A stretch of 57,148 nucleotides of DNA from an uncultured Saprospiraceae bacterium (GCA_938028705.1 CALIZI010000159.1:1-57148); one strand, 5' to 3'; shown: positions 15,827 to 26,374, counted from the stretch's first letter. A program made the numbers and translations. The notes: generated from the letters alone by a model not told the origin.

Positions 15827-18800
15827 TTAATATTTAATGAATTTTTGAACCAATACAGTATCATTGGCTACAAGGTGTACAAAGTAAATACCCGATTCCA
15901 AGTTGCTCACATCAAGCTGCATGTTTTGTGTGCGCTGTTGATGTTGTTGAATGATTTGACCGTTTATATCTACGATGTTAATCTGTTCTTTTGTCGTATG
16001 TGATGTATAAACAGACAAGTTATTTTTCGCCAAAGTCGGGAATACTTCCAATCTCACAGATTGTTCTTGTCTTTGATAGGCTTCATTATTATCTTCCTGC
16101 CAAAGTGGAGCTACTCCCCCACTCAAGCAGAATGTATTGCTTTGTGAAGCTCCGAAGCCACCGCCACCGGATGCCAGCGTAGTACCGTTGGCATCGGTCA
16201 ATGTATAATTTCCGCATAAGCCCGGCGTGACGACGGAACCCAATGTAGCCACTACGCTACCGGGTGTAATCAATGTTCCGGGCGTGACAAAGGTTCCGCT
16301 ACTCGAAGCAGTACTCTGGAACGGACACATACCATTATTGACGCTGTCATAAAAATTTAAGGTATAGCAGCCGTCAGACAAACAGGTATTCTCTACGGTG
16401 CTACCATTTCCAATTTGTCCGATGCCGTCGCCGAAAGCAACTACATTTCCACCTGCATCTTGAATATCCCAACTTGTTTGTGCCGGAAATCCGTCAAAGC
16501 TGATTCCCAAATCCACTGTTGCACAACTCGCCACACAATCATAAGCTGCCGATGCGGTCAGGTCACATAAACCCGGTTGAGCGGGCTGTACGCCATCATT
16601 GAAACTGATGCTGACATCATTGATAGTGCCACCTACATCACCATTTAAGTAACAATTATAATCTTCAACATAAAGCACCCATTGATTTCCATTAACATCG
16701 CAGGTGCTAAAAGAGCCGTTTCCATTGACATTGTCATCACCGTCTAATGTACCGTCAAACTCACCATTGGGTGTACCCGGTGTAAAGCAGACATTCACCG
16801 GTCCGAAGTTGCTACCTGTCGTAAATGCCGCACCCAACCATAATACTTCATATTCATAAGCTCCACAGTTGGGACTACCAAGAATAAGCCGGACTGCACT
16901 CGAATTACCAAAAGTGATGTCCAAACAAACTTCGGTAATACTTCCCAAACCTGTTGTATTGACCGTACTCGCATTTTGTGCAGTGGGAATGGTGAATGGA
17001 ATCTGCCATATTGAGGGTTGTGTACCGTTTTGGCAGTCTTGTAATTCATTGGCACTATCTAGTGTAGTGGAGCCGATAGTTCCCGTCAAAAGAATATCAC
17101 TTTCGGGTATGTCGCAACATGATACCGGATAAGCTAAAGTCACATCATAATCAACCGTACCGGAAGCTCCCGTAGCAACGGGAAAGCTTGGACCTCCGTT
17201 TTGATTGACCGTTACATAAGCTGCACAGTCGGGCGTAAGTGTCCATATAGGTGCATCGCAGGTACTGTCATTAAATGTTACCAAATCGGCTGCCGCAAAT
17301 TGTGTCGGGTCAGGATAAACGGTCAATGTCAGTGTACCTGCATTGATTTCCTGAATGCTATTGTCTGTACATCCTGTATTTAAATATAAAGTCTGCGTAA
17401 CAGGCGCACAGGTCGTCGGATTGGTCAAAGTAACCTCAGTACCTGCTATTGCTGTACCACCTGCACTGATGTAATTACCTGTACTCCAAGTAAATGTTGC
17501 TGCACTTGCATTGTCCAAAACAACACTACTAAAATCCGTAGGCAAGGTATAAGTTCCCAATCCTGCACAAATATCTTCCGAACCGGCATAAGCCGTTGTC
17601 ACTTGTGCCGGACATACTACGGCGCAGAAATCTCCACAGTTTTGACTTGCTGTATAATTTCTGATGAAATCGCCCGGCTGCTGTCCGAATCCCAAACCGA
17701 GATTAATTCCAACACCTCCGAATAAATGACAATAACTCATTACCGTACCGCCATTGGAAGGGATGATTTGATTATTGGTATCATAACATGGTTCCGGATC
17801 AGTGTCAGGGTCGCCGTCTTCGTCAAAATATTTGTTTCCGCAATCGTCTATTTGTGTATTGTTGCCGTTCCACACACAATCATGCGTATGTGATGAGCCG
17901 AGATTGTGACCGATTTCGTGTGTGATGACCATTACATCCCACGAATATGTCGGAATATTGTTGAAGAATCCAAAGATATTGCTCACGCCTGTATTGAAGG
18001 TGTTGTTGCACAAGCCGCCTAAGTAAGCAACACCGCCACCGCCTTGAGCATGCAGAAGGTGTACAATATTACCGTTGGTAGTGCCATAGCCTTGAGCAGT
18101 GAGGTCGTCCAATTCGGTATCTATTCCATAAGGATCCGGCGTATCCCAGATACGCAGGAAACTGATTTGAACAGGAATACTCTCATTTGCGTACATAGCA
18201 GTTACTTGCGCGAAAAGAGCTGTAACATAATTGGTGGTATTGGCGATGTTACTGTTTTGGTCTTGATAAAAAGACTGATCTACTTCAAGATGTACGCCTA
18301 CACAATCAAGCAGCGAACTTGATTTTTCGACTGCCTTATTTATCTGTGACGACAATTGTAAACCTTCTATCGGTCGCATTTCACAATTAAAGTCAAGTCT
18401 GTGGTCGAGGTCTGTATTGGCAAATAAAATATGGTCATCGCTGTTGCGAAGTTTGGCAAGCGACCTTTGTTGACCATTATAATAGATGCCACCCACAATT
18501 TCGTCACCTACAAAGGAGATGGTCACAAGACTATTGGCATCATCTGCGACTATTCCCCGATAATGCAAGCCTCTGTCTATCTCCGTATTTTCTTTTGGAT
18601 TGGAGCTAAGTTCAACACGAAAATTATCTGTAAAAATATTCGTGCGGTACAATTGCAATTCAACGTCTTCTCCCTCAATTGGAAGCAATATTCTCAGATA
18701 TTCCTTCTTGCTGTTTTTGATGGATTGGATAGTCGGGGCTTGAATTTGAAGGAATTGTTTTCGGCTCAATACTTCGTCGGTAATCAGGCTTTTCAGTTTA

Positions 18801-18961
18801 GGGGCAGTTGTTGTTTTTAAGGGTGTGTAAAGATTTTCATTTTGGATTTGAGCTAGATTTTGGGTGATTTTTTGATGGATGACATGTTGACCATGCAGGT
18901 ATTGAAAAGATAAAAAGACGGTCAGAGTTAATAGAAATTTGAGCAGACTTAATGTTCGCAT
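15827..18961 (-). CDS. secreted reprolysin-like (M12B) metallopeptidase, T9SS cargo
   Basis: 1044 residues from Met at 18961, which begins a good signal peptide. A propeptide-like region leads to the catalytic domain with the zinc site HEIGHNLGSSH (348-358) and Met-turn VMSYCH. Next comes a cysteine-bearing module starting VCPAQVTTAYAGSEDICAGLGTY, a jelly-roll-like region (TGTIGSTTL to DVSISFNDG), another Cys-rich module, and a T9SS sorting domain over the last 75 residues (LEVFPTLAKNNLSVYT to VQKFIKY). The protein should cross the outer membrane by T9SS. The half after the catalytic domain is nearly the same as in the next two genes, whose catalytic domains are of another family. Confidence 0.9.
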   Translation of the reverse strand: MRTLSLLKFLLTLTVFLSFQYLHGQHVIHQKITQNLAQIQNENLYTPLKTTTAPKLKSLITDEVLSRKQFLQIQAPTIQSIKNSKKEYLRILLPIEGEDVELQLYRTNIFTDNFRVELSSNPKENTEIDRGLHYRGIVADDANSLVTISFVGDEIVGGIYYNGQQRSLAKLRNSDDHILFANTDLDHRLDFNCEMRPIEGLQLSSQINKAVEKSSSLLDCVGVHLEVDQSFYQDQNSNIANTTNYVTALFAQVTAMYANESIPVQISFLRIWDTPDPYGIDTELDDLTAQGYGTTNGNIVHLLHAQGGGGVAYLGGLCNNTFNTGVSNIFGFFNNIPTYSWDVMVITHEIGHNLGSSHTHDCVWNGNNTQIDDCGNKYFDEDGDPDTDPEPCYDTNNQIIPSNGGTVMSYCHLFGGVGINLGLGFGQQPGDFIRNYTASQNCGDFCAVVCPAQVTTAYAGSEDICAGLGTYTLPTDFSSVVLDNASAATFTWSTGNYISAGGTAIAGTEVTLTNPTTCAPVTQTLYLNTGCTDNSIQEINAGTLTLTVYPDPTQFAAADLVTFNDSTCDAPIWTLTPDCAAYVTVNQNGGPSFPVATGASGTVDYDVTLAYPVSCCDIPESDILLTGTIGSTTLDSANELQDCQNGTQPSIWQIPFTIPTAQNASTVNTTGLGSITEVCLDITFGNSSAVRLILGSPNCGAYEYEVLWLGAAFTTGSNFGPVNVCFTPGTPNGEFDGTLDGDDNVNGNGSFSTCDVNGNQWVLYVEDYNCYLNGDVGGTINDVSISFNDGVQPAQPGLCDLTASAAYDCVASCATVDLGISFDGFPAQTSWDIQDAGGNVVAFGDGIGQIGNGSTVENTCLSDGCYTLNFYDSVNNGMCPFQSTASSSGTFVTPGTLITPGSVVATLGSVVTPGLCGNYTLTDANGTTLASGGGGFGASQSNTFCLSGGVAPLWQEDNNEAYQRQEQSVRLEVFPTLAKNNLSVYTSHTTKEQINIVDINGQIIQQHQQRTQNMQLDVSNLESGIYFVHLVANDTVLVQKFIKY

Positions 18962-19531
18962 AATTATTTTAATTTTGGTTATGAAAAATATAAATACATT
19001 AGTATATGAAAAATATGTATAAAAGTGACAAAAATAAAAAGGATTCACTCTGAATAGGAATTCTTTTTAGGTGTTAAAAAATAATAATATTTATAATGAC
19101 ATTTCTTTAATTGCCAAAACAACGCATAAAACAAATATGTTTTATGTGTTATTGATAATTTGGAATAAAATTAAATTTATTATAATATTTATAATTTATA
19201 AAATATTTATAATCAATAATTTAAATTAATATTTTTTAATGAAAAAATATTGTAAAATAATTTTATTTAAAAAATAGAATCCGCAATTTTCAATAGAAAA
19301 CGAATAAAACATCGTTTATAGATGTTTTGTCTTTATAGATAGACTTAAATTGCGTGGTGGTATAAAGAAGGTAGTGAGCGAAATATAAAAATTACGTAAT
19401 TATTTACTTTTTATTATTTCGCTAACTAAACTTAATACAAGTTACATTTAATTTGACAATAAGTCAAGCTAATTGTGATTAGCAGTCCTATTTACTTGGC
19501 GAAAAATACATATAGGTATTTGAAAAAGAGA

Positions 19532-19672
19532 CTCATGTAGGAAATCAGGTGGAATACAGGTTGTTTTTTATTTTAAATTGGGATAAAATTTTGATAATCA
19601 ATCCTATAAGGTTTTCGAAAACCTTATAGGATTTGGACTTGCTTCACATTTCCACCTGATTTCCTACATGAG
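19532..19672. repeat. nested fold-back: 23-bp arms around a 32-bp palindrome
   Basis: The outer arms CTCATGTAGGAAATCAGG... (19532-19554) and its exact complement (19650-19672) are perfect over 23 bases. The interior holds a perfect 32-bp palindrome at 19601-19632 (core AAGGTTTTCGAAAACCTT). The architecture matches the elements at 27112-27267 and 30335-30493. Confidence 0.9.
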
Positions 19673-19704
19673 CCGAAAAAGAATGGTATTGGGGGGAACA
19701 AAAA

Positions 19705-19737
19705 AGGACTCACCGATTAAGGCAAGTCCTTTTTTTA
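19705..19737 (-). terminator. terminator after the second metallopeptidase gene
   Basis: AGGACT pairs with AGTCCT with extra pairs inside; an A run on the plus strand gives a T run on the transcribed minus strand. Confidence 0.7.
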
Positions 19738-19755
19738 CATTAAAATAACAAATAT

Positions 19756-22566
19756 TTAATATTTAATAAATTTCTGAACGAGTGCTGAATTATTAGCTAT
19801 GACGTGTATAAAATAAATGCCTGACGGTAAACCGCTCACATCAAGCTGCATATTTTGTGTGCGTTGTTGATGCTGTTGAATGATTTGACCATTCATATCT
19901 ACGACATTAATCTGTCCTTCTGTCGTATGTGAAGTATAAACAGACAAGTTATTTTTTGCCAAAGTCGGGAATACTTCCAGTCTTACAGATTCATCTTGTC
20001 TCAAGTATGCACTATTATCCTCTTCGTGCCATAGCGGACCAACGCCACCGTTGAGGCAAAACTGTTGGGATGATAAAGCACCAAATGCACCAACGGCGGA
20101 AGCCAATGTTGTTCCGTTGATATCCGTTAGTGTAAAATTACCACATATACCCGGACTCACCACTGTACCCAGCGTAGCCACCACACTACCCGCTGTAATC
20201 AATGTACCCGGTGTAATGAATGTACCGCTACTGGTGGCAGTACTCTGGAAAGGACAGAGACCATTACCTACCGAATCGTAGAAATTAAGCGTATAACAAC
20301 CGTCGAACAGACAAGTCATTTCAGTTGTGCTGCCATTGGCAACCGCACCGCTGCCATCGCCGGAGGTTACGACCATTCCTGTGGCATCTTCTATGATTTC
20401 CCAACTGCTCTGTGAAGGAAATCCATCAAATTGAATCGACAAATCTACATTGGCACAAGCTACTGAGCAATCATAATTTGCAGTACCCATAAAGGCACAA
20501 TCTACGGGGTCGGTACAAGGTACTTCGGTATTCACAGTGAGTCCGAAGTTGTCAATAGTACCGACATCTACCCCTGCATCATCAACGACACAAAGCGTCC
20601 ATACACCGGCTGCGCTTTCTCCTGCAAAGGTTGATAATGGATCGGCAGGTTGATAGGCTCCGGAGATAGCAGGTGCATTGCCACAGGTACCTATATAGTC
20701 TGCTGCCGTATTGGTTGCCGCATCATCGAAGGTGACAGTCAAATCATTTCCGCCACAGCTGCCGCCGCTGGGTTCGTTACCCAATGTAATCACTGTTCCC
20801 GAAGGACTGGTCAGCGTAATCGTTAAATCACCTACATAAGTATGTGTGATGTCCACATCTACGATGACGCTTGTTATCGGGTCTCCGGTATTGATGGTGA
20901 CTATTGTACAGCCCGGATTACCTGCGCCGCCATTGTCAGGAATGTTGATAGCATTAGTATTAGATTGTGTTTCGGAACCTGCCGTTACCGGGCAGCAACA
21001 TTCTACCGGATAATTCAAAGTAACATCATAATCAACCGGACCTGCACCCGAAGTGACGGGAAAGGCGGGTCCGCCATTTTGCGTTACGGTCACATAAGCA
21101 GCGCAATCAGATGTCCAAGTAGGTTCATCACAAACACCGTCCATGAATGTTACCAAATCAGCAGGTGCAAATTGCGTCGGGTCAGGATAAATGGTCAAGA
21201 CCAATGTACCTGCACCAAGTGGTGTAATACTGCCATCACTACATCCTGCATTCAAATATAAAGTTTCTGTAACGGGGGCGCAAGTGGATGGATTAGTCAA
21301 AGCAAATGTGCCTGATATACCCGTTCCGCCAGAGTTGATATAATTACCCGTACTCCAAGTAAATGTAGTTGAAATGGACTCATCCAAGGTAACGCTGCTG
21401 AAATCTGTAGGCAGGTCATAAGTTCCCAATGAAGCGCATAAATCAAGTGCATCTGAATAAGGTGCAATCACTTGTGTAGGACAAATGACCGTACAAACAC
21501 CGCCACAAGCCGTAGTAATTGTTCCGGCAGGATCGGCATCAGGAAGTGTGTTGCTAGCAAATAGTTGATTTGCCCAGTAATTCATTACCTGCGCTTGGTC
21601 TTCCGTAAACATGGAATATCCTGCATCATCGGTATAGTCCATAAAATTAGCCGTAGGTCTTACACCTCCGCAACTACTGTTTATACATCCCGTTGGATTA
21701 CCGGAAGTGGGTGTACTGTGTGCCGGCGTGTCCAATACATCAAAAGGTCCGGGCGGGTTGGTTTCCTGAGTACCACAACCGCCTTGGAAAGTATGATACA
21801 GTCCGAGATAGTGACCAACCTCATGTGTCAGTGTGATCCCTAAGTCATAAGAGCCGTCCGTATCCAAATTACAAGCAGGAGACGGACCACCGACACCACC
21901 AAAAACAGCTTGACAAACCGTAACACCATCACCATTAGCGGCTCCCGGTATGCCGTCGGCAACACCTGCACATTGGTTGTTGGTGATAAATATGTTGAGG
22001 ATACCAGCCCAAGCTGCACCTGCACCGCTACCTCCGCCATTGAGACCACCATTGAACTGCCCTAGCGTAATAGGCAAATCACAAATATCCAAACCTGTAG
22101 CGGCAGGAGGTGTCGGCATATAAAACTCGATGCAAGTACCTGTGGAGGCAGCGTCATTACCATTCTCGTCCAGATATGCCTGAGGACAAATTGCTTGTTG
22201 CGGGGTTCCTGAATTGTCCGCAAAACCCAGATTTAGTGCATCCAACTGTTCAATGACTTCCGGGAGAACACAATCAACATTGCCACAAGCGAAGCCTTCA
22301 TCAAAGTGAAAAGCAACGGGAACGCGAATAGTGTTGGAAGCATCACAAGGAATCCTTGCTTGGTTCGTAATACTCGGAATTGCCAGTGCAGCATTACGAA
22401 AATCCGCATACTTCGAATCGTTTGCCATCCTATATTCGAGGGCTTCCATAGTGGTACACCTATTATTGTCGAAGGTGTTTTCTGTTTTTGAAGGAAGGGA
22501 TTGAGTGGAAATATCACTACTCATGCATAGTATGAATAATGATAAAAGTAAAGTAACTTTTTTCAT
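19756..22566 (-). CDS. secreted pappalysin-like (M43) metallopeptidase, T9SS cargo
   Basis: 936 residues. Signal peptide 1-21 (ends DISTQ). Catalytic domain with HEVGHYLGLYH (248-258) and Met-turn NFMDYTDD, both typical of M43/cytophagalysin. The VCPTQVIAPYSDALDLCASLGTY module follows, then a proprotein-convertase-type P domain (ITHTYVGDLTITLTSPSG ... GVWTLCVVDDAG). A Cys-rich module and a T9SS sorting domain (last 75 residues) end the protein. Unlike its two neighbours it has a canonical P domain where they carry a different jelly-roll-like module. It is the middle member of a three-gene tandem on the same strand. Confidence 0.92.
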   Translation of the reverse strand: MKKVTLLLSLFILCMSSDISTQSLPSKTENTFDNNRCTTMEALEYRMANDSKYADFRNAALAIPSITNQARIPCDASNTIRVPVAFHFDEGFACGNVDCVLPEVIEQLDALNLGFADNSGTPQQAICPQAYLDENGNDAASTGTCIEFYMPTPPAATGLDICDLPITLGQFNGGLNGGGSGAGAAWAGILNIFITNNQCAGVADGIPGAANGDGVTVCQAVFGGVGGPSPACNLDTDGSYDLGITLTHEVGHYLGLYHTFQGGCGTQETNPPGPFDVLDTPAHSTPTSGNPTGCINSSCGGVRPTANFMDYTDDAGYSMFTEDQAQVMNYWANQLFASNTLPDADPAGTITTACGGVCTVICPTQVIAPYSDALDLCASLGTYDLPTDFSSVTLDESISTTFTWSTGNYINSGGTGISGTFALTNPSTCAPVTETLYLNAGCSDGSITPLGAGTLVLTIYPDPTQFAPADLVTFMDGVCDEPTWTSDCAAYVTVTQNGGPAFPVTSGAGPVDYDVTLNYPVECCCPVTAGSETQSNTNAINIPDNGGAGNPGCTIVTINTGDPITSVIVDVDITHTYVGDLTITLTSPSGTVITLGNEPSGGSCGGNDLTVTFDDAATNTAADYIGTCGNAPAISGAYQPADPLSTFAGESAAGVWTLCVVDDAGVDVGTIDNFGLTVNTEVPCTDPVDCAFMGTANYDCSVACANVDLSIQFDGFPSQSSWEIIEDATGMVVTSGDGSGAVANGSTTEMTCLFDGCYTLNFYDSVGNGLCPFQSTATSSGTFITPGTLITAGSVVATLGTVVSPGICGNFTLTDINGTTLASAVGAFGALSSQQFCLNGGVGPLWHEEDNSAYLRQDESVRLEVFPTLAKNNLSVYTSHTTEGQINVVDMNGQIIQQHQQRTQNMQLDVSGLPSGIYFIHVIANNSALVQKFIKY

Positions 22567-22600
22567 ACAAAAATATATTTATGTTTAAGACATTTTAGAA

Positions 22601-22787
22601 TTTGGACAAAGGAAATTGGGAAATTGGGTAATCCCGATAACTATCGGGACTTTTTTAGATTTTTACAAAAAGTAATTAATTACATGTTTTATTTTATTAA
22701 TAAAACTTATTTAATTGACTATCAGCGAGTTACGGTTCTAAACCTAATTTCCCAATTCCCTAGTTCCCATTTTGTACAAAGTCCAAA
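22601..22787 (+). repeat. R1 dispersed element, copy 3
   Basis: The left end TTTGGACAAAGGAAATTGGG is matched by CCCATTTTGTACAAAGTCC on the right. Inside are CCCGATAACTATCGGGAC, TTTTTTAGATTTTTACAAAA, AATTAATTACATGTTTTATT and a diverged TTGACTATCAGCGAGTTA box. The rest of the gap to 23115 is AT-rich without visible genes, apart from the terminator. Confidence 0.85.
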
Positions 22788-23054
22788 AGACATTCAGAGG
22801 TTACTATTAGCAATAACAAATATACATAAATTGAATGAAGTGTATGTTGGATTATACCATTTATTTAAGAATTAATGTCGTTTTATAACAGGACTTTTGT
22901 ATTGCAATCATTTTAACGTCATTAATAATTGATTTAAATATAATTATCATTTTAAATGTTTTTTTATTTTAAATAAATTAATTTTTATTAAAATTTATTT
23001 ATCAGTATCTTATAAATTATTTAAAATTAAAATACAAATTTGAGTTATAAAAAA

Positions 23055-23083
23055 ACAGGCTTACACTTAGAGTGCAAGCCTGT
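23055..23083 (-). terminator. terminator after the third metallopeptidase gene
   Basis: ACAGGCTTACACT and AGTGCAAGCCTGT pair around TAG with one mismatch. The A run just before it on the plus strand becomes the T run on the minus-strand transcript. Confidence 0.8.
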
Positions 23084-23115
23084 TGCTTTATTATTTTATA
23101 AAACGAATGAAGGTA

Positions 23116-25995
23116 TTATTGCTTAATGAATTTCTGTACCCATACAGTATCATTAGCTACTAATTGAATAAAGTAAATACCTGTTGGTAAATCGCTCACA
23201 TTGAGCTGCATATTTTGTGTGCGCTGCAAATGCTGTTGAACGATTTGACCATTAATATCTACGACATTAATCTGCCCTTCTGTCGTATGTGAAGTATAAA
23301 CAGACAAGTTATTTTTTGCCAAAGTCGGGAATACATCCAGTCTTGCAGATTCATTTTGTCTTTTATGTGTGCTGTTATCTTCTTCGTGCCATAGTGGTGC
23401 AATGCCACCGGTCAAACAGAATTGTTGTGAAGATTGACCACCAAATGAATTGCCACCGGAAACCAGTGTAGTACCGTTGACATCGCTCAGGTTGAAATTA
23501 CCACACAAGCCCGGACTCACGACCGAACCCAATGTAGCTACTATAGTACCCGGTGTAATCAAAGTACCCGGTGTGATAAATGTACCGAGACTACTGGCAG
23601 TACTCTGGAAGGGACACATACCGTTACTCGCTGAATCGTTGACATTGAGGGTATAACAGCCGTCAGACAGACAAGTGGATTGAGTAGTTGTACCATTCGC
23701 AAGAGAGCCACTACCATTGCCGGAAGCTACTACTGCTCCGGTATTATCTAGGATTTCCCAACTGGTTTGTGCAGGGAATCCGTCGAATTGAATATCTAAA
23801 TCTACATTGGCGCATGCTGTGGCACAATCGTAGTTGGCAGTCTCGGTGAACTCACACAAACCGGGCTGACCGGGTTGGTTACCGTCATTGAAACTGACCG
23901 TAGCAGAATTGATAGTACCGCCTGTTGCACCATTGAGGTAACAATTGTAATCCGCAATGTAAAGTACCCATTGATTGGCATTGACATCGCAAGTGCTGAA
24001 AGAGCCATTTCCATTTGCATTGCCATCACCGTCAAATGTACCGTCAAATTCGCCATTAGGTGTACTTGGTGTGAAACATACGGTAATCGGTCCGGTATTG
24101 CTACCGCCTGTAAATGCAGAACCCAACCATAAATCTTCCCATTCATAAGCACCGCAGTCAGGGCTATCAATTGTGATATTAACGGCATCTGTATTATTCA
24201 AAGTAATATCCAAGCATACTTCAGTAATACTACCTAAACCTGTGGTATTCACTGTCGTAGCATTTTGCGCTGTTGGTATCGTGAATGGAATTTCCCATAC
24301 AGCCGGCTGTGTACCGTTTTGACAAGGCTGCGTGTCATTACCGTTATTTAAAGTCGTCGAGCCAATAGTTCCGATCAGGATAATATCGCCGCCCGGTATC
24401 TCACAACAATCTAAGGGATAATTTAAAGTCACATCATAATTGACCGGACCGGCACCGGAGGTGACAGGGAAGCTAGGTCCGCCGTTTTGAGTCACCGTCA
24501 CGAAAGAAGCGCAGTTGGATGTCCATGTAGGTTCACCACATACACCATCAGTGAATGTCACCAAATCAGCTGCGGCAAATTGTGTCGGGTCAGGATAGAT
24601 GGTCAATGTTATTGTACCTGCATTGATTTCCTGAATACTACCGTCAGTACAACCTGTGTTTAGGTATAAGGTCTGTGTAACAGGTGCACAAGTTGTCGGA
24701 TTAGTCAAGCTAATGGTACTGCCTGCAACTGCCGTACCACCTGCACTCATATAATTTCCTGTACTCCATGTAAAGGTAGCGGAGGTAACATTATCTACTG
24801 TTACGCTGCTAAAATCCGTAGGCAAAGTATAAGTACCCAAAGCTGCACACAAATCTTCTGAGCCTGAGTAGGGAGACGTTACAGCACCCGGGCATACTAC
24901 ATTACATACAGCATTACATTGCCCGTATAGTTGTGCAGGATTGGCAGCCGGGATATTCAGACCACCAAACAAACCGTTTGCTACTACATTCATCGCAAAG
25001 GCTTGGTCTTCTGAAAACATGTCCATACAAGCATCATCCGTATAGTTCATGATGTTGGCAGTTTGCTGGCTACCACCACCACAGCCTGATGTCACACATC
25101 CACCCGGGCATCCGAAGTATTGAGATTGTTGGGCAGGTGTATCGTTTACAGTAATGTTTTGTCCGCTGAATGTATTGTTTGGTTCGTCACCACATCCACC
25201 TTGAAAACTGTGGAAAAGCCCCAGATAGTGTCCGATTTCGTGGGCAAGTGTTTTACCCAAACCGTAGGTGCCATCGGTATCAAGAGGCGCACACGGACCG
25301 CCCGTACCACCAAAGTAAGGCGCACCAAGCGTTACACCTTCACCGGGTCCACCGGCAGGAAGTGCGTCAGGAATCTGGTCGGCAACTCCTAAGTTACCAG
25401 ATTGCGGACTTTGAATAAATATATTTAAGTAATCATCCCAACAAGCACCGGCACCATTGCCGCCGCCACTGTAGCCACCTTGAAATTGACCGATGGTAAT
25501 TGCCCCATCGCAAGCGGTATCTAAGCCCGAACATGCAGGTGGAGCCGCCAGATAAAATGTGATGCAAGTACCCGTAGAAATATCAGGGTATGCAGCAGGA
25601 CAATTCGCAGCATTGGAAGAACTGACATTTGAGCCGAAATCTACATTTAAAGTAGCTATGGCATCTTGTATTTTAGTCAGGATACAAGCTTCGTCACCGC
25701 AGTTAAATGAATTGTCGAAATGAAATGCCAATGGTACATTTATCGTATTGGATGCGTTGCAATTGATTCTGGCAACATCACCGGGATACAAAATATCCTG
25801 CATTTCCAGATACCGCTGATAGAGTGAAGGGTCATCAGCAAAACGTTGTAACATGTAGTCATTGGTTCCACAGCGTTGAGCCGGTGGCGTAGCGGCACCA
25901 ATGAACTTTTGGTCTTTAGAGGGTATGGATTGAGTAGATACATTGCCTGTAAAGCAAAGCATCAGTAAAACCAGACAGAATGTGATTTTTTTCAT
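23116..25995 (-). CDS. secreted pappalysin-like (M43) metallopeptidase, T9SS cargo
   Basis: 959 residues. Signal peptide 1-21 (ends NVSTQ). Catalytic domain with HEIGHYLGLFH (252-262) and Met-turn NIMNYTDDA. A Cys-bearing module (VCPGAVTSPYSGSEDLCAAL), the same jelly-roll-like module as in the M12B-like protein (IGTIGSTTL ... GTINSATVSFNDG), the shared Cys-rich module and a T9SS sorting domain follow. Its catalytic part pairs it with the middle gene; its C-terminal half pairs it with the first. It was probably formed by duplication plus module exchange. It is likely an extracellular protease acting on protein or surface matrix. Confidence 0.92.
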   Translation of the reverse strand: MKKITFCLVLLMLCFTGNVSTQSIPSKDQKFIGAATPPAQRCGTNDYMLQRFADDPSLYQRYLEMQDILYPGDVARINCNASNTINVPLAFHFDNSFNCGDEACILTKIQDAIATLNVDFGSNVSSSNAANCPAAYPDISTGTCITFYLAAPPACSGLDTACDGAITIGQFQGGYSGGGNGAGACWDDYLNIFIQSPQSGNLGVADQIPDALPAGGPGEGVTLGAPYFGGTGGPCAPLDTDGTYGLGKTLAHEIGHYLGLFHSFQGGCGDEPNNTFSGQNITVNDTPAQQSQYFGCPGGCVTSGCGGGSQQTANIMNYTDDACMDMFSEDQAFAMNVVANGLFGGLNIPAANPAQLYGQCNAVCNVVCPGAVTSPYSGSEDLCAALGTYTLPTDFSSVTVDNVTSATFTWSTGNYMSAGGTAVAGSTISLTNPTTCAPVTQTLYLNTGCTDGSIQEINAGTITLTIYPDPTQFAAADLVTFTDGVCGEPTWTSNCASFVTVTQNGGPSFPVTSGAGPVNYDVTLNYPLDCCEIPGGDIILIGTIGSTTLNNGNDTQPCQNGTQPAVWEIPFTIPTAQNATTVNTTGLGSITEVCLDITLNNTDAVNITIDSPDCGAYEWEDLWLGSAFTGGSNTGPITVCFTPSTPNGEFDGTFDGDGNANGNGSFSTCDVNANQWVLYIADYNCYLNGATGGTINSATVSFNDGNQPGQPGLCEFTETANYDCATACANVDLDIQFDGFPAQTSWEILDNTGAVVASGNGSGSLANGTTTQSTCLSDGCYTLNVNDSASNGMCPFQSTASSLGTFITPGTLITPGTIVATLGSVVSPGLCGNFNLSDVNGTTLVSGGNSFGGQSSQQFCLTGGIAPLWHEEDNSTHKRQNESARLDVFPTLAKNNLSVYTSHTTEGQINVVDINGQIVQQHLQRTQNMQLNVSDLPTGIYFIQLVANDTVWVQKFIKQ

Positions 25996-26374
25996 GTAAA
26001 AAAAAATTAATGAATAAAAGTTAGGGGTTTGTTAAGAAAACAACACGAATATACGCTTTTATACTTAACCAATAAGACTTTATAATGTCGTTTTGTGACA
26101 TTTATGAGCTTATTTTAGCTAAAAATGACATATAAATGATTTTACTTGTAAAGCAAAAAAATATTTTGAAATATTATTTTGAATAATTAAATATTTTGAA
26201 ATATTATTCTGTTTTGTTTAAAATGAAAGCATGGAGTGAAATAATATTATTTAAATTTAAATTTTAAAATTTTAAATTATTTTTGTCAAATAAGCTTTTT
26301 TTAAAATTTAATTTTGAATTTAATTAAAAATTCTACTATTTTTTGCGATTATTTTAACTAAAGCGGTTTAAAAT
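25996..26374. other. AT-rich spacer without visible genes
   Basis: Divergent spacer between the third metallopeptidase and the ArsC-like gene. It is AT-rich, with repeated AAATATTTTGAAATATTA-like words near 26157-26212, and I see no gene. The promoter for the ArsC-like gene begins at 26375. Confidence 0.5.

Larger units (their letters stand above)
18962..19755. other. 794-base spacer with a nested fold-back
   Basis: 18962-19530 is very AT-rich and shows no gene or clear motif. At 19532-19672 lies a nested fold-back (annotated separately), and at 19705-19737 a terminator. No RNA gene is recognised. Confidence 0.6.

Noticed and set aside
15827-15990. Repeat call for near-identical 3' ends of the three peptidase genes
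   Set aside because: The similarity is explained by paralogous coding sequence (sorting domains), not by an independent DNA repeat.
22568-22575. TATTTTTG box just before the second peptidase gene as a promoter
   Set aside because: It lies one base before the start codon, so transcription would begin inside the gene; no -33 box supports it.
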